Below are positions 9,337 to 17,044 of a stretch of 55,073 bases of DNA, piece after piece. A program made the position numbers and the translations under genes. The notes beneath the pieces were generated by a model, which was not told where the DNA came from, searched no databases, and saw only the letters and a list, made by a program, of their open reading frames with translations. The stretch is from Neisseriaceae bacterium TC5R-5 (GTDB lineage Bacteria > Pseudomonadota > Gammaproteobacteria > Burkholderiales > Chromobacteriaceae). Numbering within the stretch: the stretch's first letter is position 1; every line of letters starts with the position of its first letter. The stretch is from assembly GCA_020830965.2 (NCBI GenBank), contig JACCFC020000023.1, forward strand, positions 1 through 55,073, given 5' to 3'.

Positions 9337-10392
9337 TTAAGCGACAATCTGCCGCGGGTCCAATGCATCTCGCAGCGCATCGGTCAGCATACTGAATGCG
9401 GTCACCAGCGTGGACATAAATAACACAACCATCAACAACTGCCACCAATAACCCTGTAACAGTTCTTCCGGCACCTCGGCCAGCATCGATCCCCAACTCA
9501 CCTGCTTCACATCCACCCCAAAACCCAGAAAAGACAAAATCACTTCATATTTGATTAAGCCCACCATCAGCAGAGAAAACTGTACCAGCAGCAAATGCGA
9601 TACATTGGGCAGGATATGGATGAACATACGTCGGCCATGGCTGGCTCCAATCGCATCAGCTGCCTGCACATATTCACGGGAGCGATTTTTGATGAACTCG
9701 GCCCGCACCAAACGGAAGGTGCCTGTCCAGGTGGTGAGCGATAGCACTAGGATAATGGTAGCAATGCCACGCCCAGCTACCGCGGCAAATGCCAGCAATA
9801 GCAGCATATCCGGTACCGAGGTAAACACGCTATAAAACCACATCAAGCCGTCATCTATCCAGCGTCCCCAATAACCGGCCAAAGCACCCAGCGCAGAACC
9901 AATCAGAATCGAGAGTAAGGCACCTAAACATCCCACCAGCAAAGACGTTGCCGTACCTTTCACCACCTTAGCCAAGATATCGCGTCCACGCTGGTCTGCA
10001 CCAAAAGGTAAGGACGCAAGCTTTTTCACCTCAGGCAATTGATAAGCCATCTTGCTTTGTTCGGCCTGCTGCAACCAGTCAGCAATCGGATCTTCCGATG
10101 GCTTAAGCTTTTGTATAGAGCCGGGCACTTGCGGCACAACCATCTGTTCCGGCGCTGCCGTGATACGGCCTAATAATAAGGTGGGCGGCGCATAGGACAG
10201 CGCAATTTCATCGCTCCAATTCGCTGCCAGCAAATTCAACCAGCCCGCCAGCGCCATCAGCATGAAAAGCAGCACCACCCACAAAGAAATAAAGCCGACA
10301 CGATCACGACGTAAACGCTGCCAGCCTAAAGCCCATAAACTGCGTGAGGGCGACTCTGGCACGTCCGCTGTACGATTCTGTAAAGTTGTCAT
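9337..10392 (-). CDS. peptide-type ABC transporter permease (C-type subunit)
   Basis: A 351-residue inner-membrane permease of the DppC/OppC/YejE type. After the first helix (about residues 33-55) there is a long non-membrane insertion to about residue 125, a feature of the YejE-like branch. The coupling loop reads EYVQAADAIGASHGRRMFIHILPN, the EAA motif that docks to the ATPase; it is split here only by my reading of the loop as one unit. It lies between its partner permease and the ATPase gene with short gaps, so the three form an operon. The solute (peptide, microcin-like or other) is not determined by sequence. Confidence 0.85.
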   Translation of the reverse strand: MTTLQNRTADVPESPSRSLWALGWQRLRRDRVGFISLWVVLLFMLMALAGWLNLLAANWSDEIALSYAPPTLLLGRITAAPEQMVVPQVPGSIQKLKPSEDPIADWLQQAEQSKMAYQLPEVKKLASLPFGADQRGRDILAKVVKGTATSLLVGCLGALLSILIGSALGALAGYWGRWIDDGLMWFYSVFTSVPDMLLLLAFAAVAGRGIATIILVLSLTTWTGTFRLVRAEFIKNRSREYVQAADAIGASHGRRMFIHILPNVSHLLLVQFSLLMVGLIKYEVILSFLGFGVDVKQVSWGSMLAEVPEELLQGYWWQLLMVVLFMSTLVTAFSMLTDALRDALDPRQIVA

Positions 10393-10406
10393 CTTTTTGT
10401 TATTCC

Positions 10407-11348
10407 CTACTGAAGCTGTACGCGTGGATCAATCCACTGGTAAATCACATCGGCCAACAGGTTAAATAGCATTGCAGCCATGGCCACCAGCACCGTAATC
10501 GCCTTAATCGTTGAGAAATCACTTTTATCTACTGCCATCAGCAACTCATTACCCATGCCAGGAATCCCAAAAAAACGCTCCAGCAGCATGGCCCCCAGCA
10601 ATAAAAATGGTAAGGACATCATCACCGCAGTGACAATTGGAATCAGCGCATTACGCAGTACATGCTTGAACAATACCGTACCCTCGCTCAAGCCTTTGGC
10701 ACGCGCAGTACGCACATAATCCTGGCCCAATTCTTCCACGATAAAGCTACGATAAAAACGCACATTCGGTGCCAGCGATACCAGTAAGCCCAAGATCAAA
10801 GGGAGTGGCAAGTAAACCAGGAGATTGCGCAAGGGGCTGTTATCGTCCCAGCCCATGACGGGAAACCAGTCAAATTTATACGCCAGCCAGTACTGACCAA
10901 CAATGATGTACACCAAAGAACTGACCGACATCGCCACAGTACAAATCAGCGTGACAATTCGATCTGTCAGTTGTCCGCGAAAATACGCTACCGCCACCGC
11001 AATCGGTAAAGCGGTAAGTAGCTCTAATATCAGCAGGCTGCCAGTCAGCATTAAGGACGGCCCTACCCGCGCCGCCAAGGTTGCCGTCACTGACTGCTGC
11101 GTAGCCCAGGAGTTACCAAAATCAAATGTCAGTACCTGCTGGATAAATAATAGGAACTGCTCCGGCAAACTTTTATCCAAGCCCAGTTGCAAACGGATAT
11201 TCGCCAACACCTCCGGTGCCAAACGCTTGCCTGCCAGAATATAGGAGGGATCGCCCCCGACCCAGTTAAACAGAACAAAAACGAGTAGCATCACTCCGAA
11301 TAAAGTCGGAACCATCTGCCATAAGCGACGAATAATATAGGCCAACAT
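10407..11348 (-). CDS. peptide-type ABC transporter permease (B-type subunit)
   Basis: A 313-residue permease of the DppB/OppB type. It begins with the family N-terminus MLAYIIRRLWQMVPTLFGV, has about six helices, and carries the EAA-type loop YVRTARAKGLSEGTVLFKH. The family C-terminal signature ending in DPRVQLQ is present. It is the first gene of the transporter operon; the next gene starts about 14 bases after its stop. No periplasmic binding-protein gene lies beside it, although such importers need one, so the binding protein is presumably encoded elsewhere or lost. Confidence 0.85.
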   Translation of the reverse strand: MLAYIIRRLWQMVPTLFGVMLLVFVLFNWVGGDPSYILAGKRLAPEVLANIRLQLGLDKSLPEQFLLFIQQVLTFDFGNSWATQQSVTATLAARVGPSLMLTGSLLILELLTALPIAVAVAYFRGQLTDRIVTLICTVAMSVSSLVYIIVGQYWLAYKFDWFPVMGWDDNSPLRNLLVYLPLPLILGLLVSLAPNVRFYRSFIVEELGQDYVRTARAKGLSEGTVLFKHVLRNALIPIVTAVMMSLPFLLLGAMLLERFFGIPGMGNELLMAVDKSDFSTIKAITVLVAMAAMLFNLLADVIYQWIDPRVQLQ

Positions 11349-11497
11349 AAAAATCTCCAGAGATGGGGCCGGCAGCCAGATAATAGGCGCTATGTTTTTT
11401 AGCTATGACAAAACACTGTAGGATAAGGCAAAACATGCCTAGTAGAATACCTAGGAATCAAATCTTCTACCCGCACAACTTGATCTGAAAGGGCATT

Positions 11498-12202
11498 ATG
11501 TTAACGCAAGCTCAATATCCCATTACCGCGCGCTGGCCAGCACAGCACCCAGAACGCTTACAACTCTACTCGCTACCCACACCTAATGGCGTGAAGGTTT
11601 CCATCATGCTGGAAGAAATCGGCCTACCATATGAGGCCCATTTGGTTGATATCATGCAGAACGAAAGCAACACTCCCGCGTTTCTGTCACTGAATCCGAA
11701 CGGTAAAATTCCGGCGATTATTGACCCACAAGGCCCGGATGGCAAGCCATTTGCCCTGTTTGAATCTGGTGCAGTTTTGCTGTATCTGGCAGAGAAAAGC
11801 GGCTTGCTGTTACCGTCAGCCGCAACAGCACGCTATGAAACGATACAGTGGGTATTTTTCCAGATGGCCTCAGTTGGGCCGACGTTTGGTCAGCTCGGCT
11901 TTTTCCATAAGTTTGCCGGACGCGAATATGAAGACAAGCGTCCACTAGAGCGCTATCGCAAAGAATCCCAGCGGTTATTAGGAGTATTGGAAACACGCCT
12001 GCATGACCGCGAGTGGATTATGGGCCAAGATTACAGCATTGCCGATATTTCATTGCTGGGCTGGGTGAACAATCTGGTTGGCTTTTATCAGGCGGCAGAA
12101 CTGGTGGGATTCGATCAGTTTCAGCATGTTGGGGAATGGCTACAACGCGGCTTGGCGCGTCCGGCGGTACAACGTGGCTTGATGATTCCAGCCAGAAAAT
12201 AG
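11498..12202 (+). CDS. glutathione S-transferase family protein
   Basis: A 234-residue cytosolic protein with an N-terminal thioredoxin-like domain (LQLYSLPTPNGVKVSIMLEE) and a helical C-terminal domain. The NPNGKIPAI loop with the cis-Pro and the FESGAVLLYLAEK glutathione gamma-Glu binding block are clear. The TPNGVKVSIMLEE start resembles the YghU/YfcG (nu-class) disulfide-bond oxidoreductases. It is a single gene, convergent with the next gene and divergent from the transporter operon. The upstream 150 bases must hold promoters for both directions. Confidence 0.88.
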   Translation: MLTQAQYPITARWPAQHPERLQLYSLPTPNGVKVSIMLEEIGLPYEAHLVDIMQNESNTPAFLSLNPNGKIPAIIDPQGPDGKPFALFESGAVLLYLAEKSGLLLPSAATARYETIQWVFFQMASVGPTFGQLGFFHKFAGREYEDKRPLERYRKESQRLLGVLETRLHDREWIMGQDYSIADISLLGWVNNLVGFYQAAELVGFDQFQHVGEWLQRGLARPAVQRGLMIPARK

Positions 12203-12226
12203 ACTTTTTCGTCATACGCTGTTACG

Positions 12227-12267
12227 ACCCAGCCCAAGCCATACCAACATTGAGGCTCAGGCTGGGT
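12227..12267. terminator. hairpin between convergent genes
   Basis: ACCCAGCC at 12227-12234 pairs with GGCTGGGT at 12260-12267, with further partial pairing inside (AGCC with GGCT). It lies between the ends of the convergent glutathione transferase and the next gene, so a two-way terminator is likely. The T-run is weak (TATTTATA). Confidence 0.45.
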
Positions 12268-12295
12268 ATTTATACTAGAACTAGCTCAAGCCAGC

Positions 12296-12859
12296 TTATT
12301 CTGGCTGCTTGACAGATACGGTAGCATCCCGAGTCAGCATGGCAAATAACACTTCAAAGCCATACTGCATCATACGATTTGCCAGGTAGGCGCCAGCTAA
12401 ACTAAGACGATCATCATCAGCCGCATTCAGTACATCGGAACCAAACTGGGCAACACATTGCACCACCTCAATAGCCTGCCCCCCCGTTAATACTCTATCC
12501 AGTTTTGGAATAGAAACTTCAAGCACATGGCTAAGAGGGACCCGATTCGCCTCGGACCAAAAAGCCAGTGTGGCGGCAAGCAACGCAAAGTTCGACGGTT
12601 GACGCAACTCAAGCAAGGCTGCGGTTTGCTCACCACTCAGTCTAGACATGGCATGACCCAGCGCTATATCCAGTTTTTCTGTATTACTTTTGCGCAGTAC
12701 TGCTAAACGCTGCTGAATTTCTGGGGACGGTTTGGGCAGCCCTTCAAAACGGGCTAATTGCTCCAACAGATGGGTTTTACGGATATGATTAAAATCAAAA
12801 GCGCTGCAGGCATGCAAGCGTCTTTGCATCTCCAAATTGTATTCATCCTGCTTGTTCAT
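12296..12859 (-). CDS. hypothetical protein of 187 residues
   Basis: I do not recognise a family. The protein is soluble, with no signal or membrane segment, and looks mainly helical. The first 70 residues are rich in charged and leucine residues (MQRRLHACSAFDF, LLEQLARFEGL), and the middle contains small-residue helices (FALLAATLAFWSE). It starts at an ATG with a weak AGGC site. It stands alone, convergent with the glutathione transferase gene and divergent from the cold-shock gene. It could be a lineage-specific regulator or chaperone-like protein, but nothing in the sequence shows this. Confidence 0.65.
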   Translation of the reverse strand: MNKQDEYNLEMQRRLHACSAFDFNHIRKTHLLEQLARFEGLPKPSPEIQQRLAVLRKSNTEKLDIALGHAMSRLSGEQTAALLELRQPSNFALLAATLAFWSEANRVPLSHVLEVSIPKLDRVLTGGQAIEVVQCVAQFGSDVLNAADDDRLSLAGAYLANRMMQYGFEVLFAMLTRDATVSVKQPE

Positions 12860-13066
12860 AAAATTAGCCTATAGCTGTTCATTAACCGCCGACACAATAG
12901 CCAGTGTACCGAGCTAACGCAAGTGCCAACTTTTGTACCATTGTAGCCAATCCAAAGATTATTTTTTAACTGTAAAAACAGTGCACTACTCCGGCCTAAG
13001 TTATTAACATAATCCTTTAGGACAGTATAATTCCCCCTATTTTTGGAAAATAGTGCGCTATGAGGT

Positions 13067-13096
13067 TTGAATGCGTGATGGAAATTAGACTATTAT
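13067..13096 (+). promoter_or_regulatory. probable sigma-70 promoter of the cold-shock gene
   Basis: TTGAAT at 13067-13072 and TATTAT at 13091-13096 with an 18-base spacer. Transcription would begin near 13103, giving a leader of about 40 bases, much shorter than the E. coli cspA leader. Confidence 0.5.
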
Positions 13097-13144
13097 ATCG
13101 GCTGAGCGTTCTGCTCGATTTCAACGAACATGGATATACACGCA

Positions 13145-13348
13145 ATGGCAACTGGTACTGTTAAGTGGTTTAACGACGCTAAAGGTTTCGGCTTCATCAC
13201 TCCTGACGAAGGCGGTGAAGACCTGTTCGCACACTTTTCCGCAATCAACTCCAATGGCTTTAAGTCACTGCAAGAAGGTCAGAAAGTTAGTTTCGATGTA
13301 ACCACCGGCCCTAAAGGCAAACAGGCATCAAATATCAAGGCTGAGTAA
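13145..13348 (+). CDS. cspA: CspA-family cold-shock protein
   Basis: A 67-residue single cold-shock domain that binds single-stranded RNA and DNA. Both RNA-binding motifs are present: KGFGFIT (RNP1) and LFAHFSAI (RNP2). The N-terminus [14 protein letters not shown] is the family start, so the ATG at 13145 is preferred to the in-frame ATG at 13130. It is a single gene with its own promoter upstream and a strong terminator downstream. Whether it is truly cold-induced cannot be read from the sequence. Several paralogues usually exist per genome, so the symbol denotes family membership. Confidence 0.93.
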   Translation: MATGTVKWFNDAKGFGFITPDEGGEDLFAHFSAINSNGFKSLQEGQKVSFDVTTGPKGKQASNIKAE

Positions 13349-13374
13349 GCTGTAAGGCTCTCCACCTGAAAAAA

Positions 13375-13397
13375 CCCCGCTTCGGCGGGTTTTTTTA
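13375..13397 (+). terminator. intrinsic terminator of the cold-shock gene
   Basis: A GC stem (13376-13380 with 13385-13389) with a TTCG tetraloop followed by eight T residues, 26 bases after the stop codon. Textbook Rho-independent form. Confidence 0.9.
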
Positions 13398-13495
13398 TTG
13401 CTCTTTGCACACATTTTCTGTCTATTTAGTACAGGGAATGTTAGCAAACTGACCTATTATGGTTTTCATGATTCTCAAGTTTAGCTGGAGCAATT

Positions 13496-14245
13496 TTGAA
13501 CAGCATCAAAGTAGCGACTTACAATATCCATAAGGGTATGTCACCGTTAAATCGTTACGTGCGTGTTGAAGACATGGCCGTCGCCCTCAAATCACTCGCG
13601 GCTGACATTTTATTCCTGCAAGAAGTCCAAGGAAAAAACCTGGACCGTGCCCTAAAGCATGCCAGTTGGCCACCATTAGCACAGCATCACTACTTTGCCC
13701 AACAGCTTGATCATAAAGCTGCCTACGGCCTAAACGCCGCTTATACACGTGGTCACCACGGCAATGCGCTGCTGAGCCGATTTACCATTGACACATGGTG
13801 TAATCGCAATATTTCAGTGAATCGATTTGAACGCCGTGGCCTGCTACATTGTGTACTCACCCCAGAAGGATGGACGAAACCGATCGTAGCGCTATGCGCG
13901 CACTTTAATTTGTTAGCACATGATCGACGCAAGCAATACCGTGACCTAATACGTTATATCAACCAAAATATCCCATCAGAAATGCCTTTAATTCTGGCGG
14001 GTGATTTCAATGATTGGCGTGAAGAAGCCAATCAGCATCTCATGACAGAATTAGGCTTACACGAGGTGTTCGAAACCTTATATGGACAACATGCCCGCAG
14101 TTTTCCTGCCCGCCTACCTGTGCTGCCATTAGACCGTATTTACGTTCGCGGCCTACGTCCGCTAGAAGCCAATGTGATGCAAGGAAAGCCATGGTCGAGG
14201 CTCTCCGACCACCTGCCTTTATGTGCTCGCCTAGTACTGCTTTAG
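13496..14245 (+). CDS. endonuclease/exonuclease/phosphatase family protein
   Basis: A 249-residue protein of the EEP (DNase I-like) fold, in the YbhP-like branch. The four active-site blocks are visible: YNIHKG near the start, LQEVQG (metal-binding Glu), AGDFNDWR (Asp/Asn) and SDHLPL (Asp-His) at the end. It should be a metal-dependent phosphodiesterase; the substrate (nucleic acid or phospholipid) is unknown. The start is a TTG at 13496, supported by GGAG at 13487-13490 and by the first conserved block lying just behind it. No signal peptide is visible. It is a single gene between the cold-shock gene and the metNIQ leader. Confidence 0.82.
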   Translation: MNSIKVATYNIHKGMSPLNRYVRVEDMAVALKSLAADILFLQEVQGKNLDRALKHASWPPLAQHHYFAQQLDHKAAYGLNAAYTRGHHGNALLSRFTIDTWCNRNISVNRFERRGLLHCVLTPEGWTKPIVALCAHFNLLAHDRRKQYRDLIRYINQNIPSEMPLILAGDFNDWREEANQHLMTELGLHEVFETLYGQHARSFPARLPVLPLDRIYVRGLRPLEANVMQGKPWSRLSDHLPLCARLVLL

Positions 14246-14323
14246 ATTGGCGAATAAAACTTCACCTTGTTTGCTCTTGACTAAAAACGAAAATAGATGT
14301 TCAATCTCGACCATAATTTTTAT

Positions 14324-14370
14324 TCGCCGATTTGAAACAGCTTGCGGGCGTAAAACAGCTAAAGCGTGGG
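14324..14370 (+). promoter_or_regulatory. SAM-II (SAM-alpha) riboswitch aptamer upstream of metNIQ
   Basis: The RNA carries the SAM-II consensus blocks in order: CGCC (14325-14328), GATTTG (14329-14334), AGCTTGC (14339-14345), GGGCG (14346-14350), TAAAA (14351-14355) and GCTAAAG (14358-14364). P1 would be CGCC paired with GGCG. The pseudoknot would pair AGC (14339-14341) with GCT (14358-14360). It sits just upstream of a methionine transporter operon, the expected target. SAM-II is known mostly from alphaproteobacteria, so its presence here is notable. It was recognised by eye; a covariance-model search would settle it. Confidence 0.75.
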
Positions 14371-14426
14371 TGGCCGGACTCAAACGCAATGATTGCGAGA
14401 GTGCCGACCATAGCAATCTTAGAGAC
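14371..14426 (+). promoter_or_regulatory. structured linker of the metNIQ leader
   Basis: Between aptamer and terminator lies an extended hairpin: CGCAA/TTGCG at the tip (around 14384-14396), then ACTC with GAGT, and GGT with ACC at the base. It is probably part of the switch's expression platform. Confidence 0.4.
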
Positions 14427-14439
14427 ATAGATTCCCATG

Positions 14440-14478
14440 CAAGGCCCGCCGCATGTTTATCGGCGGGCCTTGTGTTTT
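14440..14478 (+). terminator. intrinsic terminator in the metNIQ leader
   Basis: A perfect 12-base stem (14440-14451 with 14461-14472), loop of 9, then TGTTTTT, ending just before the metN ribosome site GGAG (14480-14483). GCCCGC at 14444-14449 in its 5' arm is exactly complementary to GCGGGC at 14344-14349 in the aptamer P1 strand. The two pairings exclude each other, which gives an antiterminator when SAM is absent. Confidence 0.85.
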
Positions 14479-14491
14479 TGGAGCTTTCCGA

Positions 14492-15229
14492 ATGATTCAT
14501 TTACAAAATGTGCGTAAGCGCTTCCGCCATCCAGACGGTAGTTGGTTTGATGCCGTTAGCGAAACTTCTTTATCGATTCATGCTGGTGAGATTTTTGGTT
14601 TGATCGGCTTTTCCGGTGCAGGCAAGTCGACTTTATTACGACTTATCAATTTACTGGAACGACCAGAACAAGGAGCCGTCATTGTTGCCGAGCAAGACTT
14701 AACTAGTTTATCCGCCAAGGCCTTACGTAAAGCACGACAAAATATTGGTATGGTATTTCAACAATTTAACCTACTTGCCAATCGCACCGTCGCGGGTAAT
14801 ATTGCTTTCCCCTTAGAAATTGCTGGCTGGTCTGCCGAGAAAATCACACAGCGTGTAACAGAATGTTTGGACGTCGTTGGTTTGCAGGATCGTGCCAATC
14901 ATTACCCGGCACAACTCTCTGGGGGGCAAAAACAAAGAGTTGGTATTGCTCGTGCGTTAGCGCCCAACCCTAAAGTCATCCTGGCCGATGAGCCCACCTC
15001 CGCACTAGACCCCAAAACCACACAATCAATTCTGGATTGCCTGCAAAGTATCAATCAACGATTTGGCGTGACAATTGTTATTGTTACGCACGAAATGGGC
15101 GTTATCCGTGCCATTTGCCAGCGAGCTGCGGTACTAGATGCCGGTAGTATTATAGAAATTGTTGGGGTAGAAAATCATGAAGTGCAGGCTAAATCTACCT
15201 TAGCCCGATCCTTGCTGGAGGCCGCATAA
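14492..15229 (+). CDS. metN: methionine ABC importer, ATP-binding protein (short form)
   Basis: A 245-residue ATPase that powers methionine uptake with MetI and MetQ. Walker A is GFSGAGKS, the Q-loop lies in FQQFNLLANRTV, the signature is LSGGQKQRVGIARAL, Walker B is VILADEPTSALD and the switch His is in VTHEMGV. E. coli MetN has about 340 residues with a C-terminal NIL/ACT domain that binds methionine and inhibits the pump; this protein ends right after the ATPase core and lacks it. The ATG at 14492 has GGAG at normal spacing. Its stop overlaps the metI start (TAATG). Control is expected through the SAM riboswitch upstream. Confidence 0.9.
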   Translation: MIHLQNVRKRFRHPDGSWFDAVSETSLSIHAGEIFGLIGFSGAGKSTLLRLINLLERPEQGAVIVAEQDLTSLSAKALRKARQNIGMVFQQFNLLANRTVAGNIAFPLEIAGWSAEKITQRVTECLDVVGLQDRANHYPAQLSGGQKQRVGIARALAPNPKVILADEPTSALDPKTTQSILDCLQSINQRFGVTIVIVTHEMGVIRAICQRAAVLDAGSIIEIVGVENHEVQAKSTLARSLLEAA

Positions 15230-15915
15230 TGGATAGCCTGACCCTACTCGAAGCGTGGCAAAATCTTAGCGATATGTCACCGGAAATCTGGCAAGCCTGT
15301 CAGGAAACCATGTTAATGCTTGGTATAGGGCTGAGCGCTGCTGTTTTATTAGGTGGCCCATTGGGTATTATTTTATATCTAACCCAACCACAGCAATTAT
15401 TCGCTCATCGCACCATCAATGGCATTCTAGGCTGGCTGATCAACTTGGTACGTTCATTTCCATTCATTATTCTGATGTTCTCACTAGGGCCTATTACCGG
15501 CTTACTGGTGGGCACAACAATTGGCCCTATTGCCGCTTCTGTACCACTGGCCTTCGCCGCCATTCCCTATTTTGCTCGGTTAGTGGAGCAGACCTTACGC
15601 GAAATCCCACGCGGCGTTATTGAAGCGGCTGAAGCGATGGGAGCCAGTCCAATACAAATCATCTTCAAAGTATTGCTTACCGAGGCTCGCTCAGGCCTAA
15701 TCTCCAGCTTTACTATTCTTACGATCAGTTTCCTTGGCTATACAGCGGTCGCGGGGGTAGTTGGCGGTGGCGGCATAGGCGACCTAGCTGTTCGTTATGG
15801 TTACTATCGCTATCAAACTGATGTAATGGTAGCCATGGTGTTATTGCTTGTCGTTTTAGTACAACTCATTCAATTGCTAGGAAACCGCCTGGCATCAAAA
15901 TTAGATAAACGTTAA
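15229..15915 (+). CDS. metI: methionine ABC importer, permease
   Basis: A 228-residue inner-membrane permease with about five to six helices. The EAA coupling loop reads EAAEAMGASPIQIIFKVLLTEA, and the VVGGGGIGDLAVRYGY block near the C-terminus is typical of MetI. It is translationally coupled to metN by a TAATG overlap and is followed after 16 bases by metQ. Length and motif order fit MetI throughout. Confidence 0.92.
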   Translation: MDSLTLLEAWQNLSDMSPEIWQACQETMLMLGIGLSAAVLLGGPLGIILYLTQPQQLFAHRTINGILGWLINLVRSFPFIILMFSLGPITGLLVGTTIGPIAASVPLAFAAIPYFARLVEQTLREIPRGVIEAAEAMGASPIQIIFKVLLTEARSGLISSFTILTISFLGYTAVAGVVGGGGIGDLAVRYGYYRYQTDVMVAMVLLLVVLVQLIQLLGNRLASKLDKR

Positions 15916-15931
15916 ATTTTCGGAGGAAACT

Positions 15932-16741
15932 ATGCGTAGATTAATTCTTAAAGCAGCTTGTGTATCAGCATTAGGCCTTGCGCTATCCAGCACCGCTTTA
16001 GCCGTTGACCCGGCTAAGAAAAATATTGTAATAGGTACGACTGTTGGCGACTTTGGCGACATGGTTAAACAATCAATCAAACCCATTCTGGAAAAGCAAG
16101 GCTATCGCATAAAGCTGGTAGAGTTCACCGACTATGTACGTCCCAATCTTGCTCTGCAGGATGGATCTATTGATGTCAATGTATTTCAGCATAAGCCCTA
16201 TTTAGACAATTTTGCCAAAGAACATAAGCTGAGCCTCAAAGAAGTCTTCCAAGTACCAACAGCACCACTGGGAATCTACCCTGGTAAAGCGAAATCATTG
16301 AAAGATGTTAAAGCTGGTTCTACTGTTGCTACTCCAAACGATCCATCTAACTTTGCCCGTGCACTAATTATGCTAGCCGATCTTGGCTGGATAACACTGA
16401 AGCCTGGTATTAACCCCCTTACTGCATCTGAGCGTGATATTGCTCAGAACATTAAAAAAATTAAGATCATCCCACTGGAAGCTGCTCAGTTACCACGAGC
16501 ACGTAAAGATGTAGACTTTGCCGTCATTAACGGTAACTTTGCTACGAGTTCAGGCATGAAGTTGACTGATGCCATTTACCAAGAAAAGAGCTACGCTTAT
16601 GTTAACTGGGGAGTCATACGTGCTGGAGACCTCAACAAACCATGGGCAAAAGATGTCATAGCGGCTTATAACTCAGCGGAGTTTAAAAACTTTGCCAAGC
16701 AAAAGTATATGGGTTATAAATTGCCGCAAAATTGGAAGTAG
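15932..16741 (+). CDS. metQ: methionine ABC importer, substrate-binding protein
   Basis: A 269-residue NLPA-family binding protein that delivers methionine to MetNI. The N-terminus is a cleavable signal peptide ending STALA-VDPA with no lipobox Cys, so it is probably a soluble periplasmic protein rather than the lipoprotein seen in E. coli MetQ. Family blocks include VEFTDYVRPNLALQ and VNVFQHKPYLDNF, and the ligand-region block TPNDPSNFARAL. A strong GGAGG site precedes the start. It closes the operon. Confidence 0.92.
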   Translation: MRRLILKAACVSALGLALSSTALAVDPAKKNIVIGTTVGDFGDMVKQSIKPILEKQGYRIKLVEFTDYVRPNLALQDGSIDVNVFQHKPYLDNFAKEHKLSLKEVFQVPTAPLGIYPGKAKSLKDVKAGSTVATPNDPSNFARALIMLADLGWITLKPGINPLTASERDIAQNIKKIKIIPLEAAQLPRARKDVDFAVINGNFATSSGMKLTDAIYQEKSYAYVNWGVIRAGDLNKPWAKDVIAAYNSAEFKNFAKQKYMGYKLPQNWK

Positions 16742-17044
16742 ACTTAATTGATCTTGCAAGTAATGGTGATGTAATCATATTTTGGCTGCGCCACCATTAC
16801 GATAGGTATGCTCTAGCCGTTCGACCACAAGCGTTTATTCATATAGAATGACAAGCTTGACGTGATGCAAAAATCATATACAGTTCAACTCACGCTACAG
16901 CCAATATGTTGCCAACAGTATATTGGCCAAAAAAGTAGCGGCCTCATCAGCAGATGAGACTAATACTTAGCAAGTCCAATTGTTGGGTAGTACAAGTGTG
17001 GGAGCGGCTGGTAAGCCGCAAAACAATAAATTACTAGGGTTAGC
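16742..17044. other. gap between metQ and the repeat-protein gene
   Basis: About 300 bases without a supported gene. One inverted repeat is visible: GTAATGGTG at 16760-16768 with CACCATTAC at 16792-16800, separated by 23 bases; it could end the metNIQ transcript but has no T-run. The rest shows nothing I can name, apart from the presumed promoter of the next gene. Confidence 0.45.

Noticed and set aside
14247..14328. Inverted repeat GGCGAATAAAA ... TTTTATTCGCC before the riboswitch, as a transposon
   Set aside because: Arms of 11 bases are real, but the right arm overlaps the SAM-II P1 strand and there is no second copy in the window; chance or a role in the leader is as likely.
14231..14500. 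Minus-strand 89-codon frame over the metNIQ leader
   Set aside because: It reads through the riboswitch, terminator and metN start; no ribosome site and no family.
16760..16800. Terminator of metNIQ
   Set aside because: A 9-base inverted repeat exists but the loop is 23 bases and no T-run follows, so it is noted only in the gap description.
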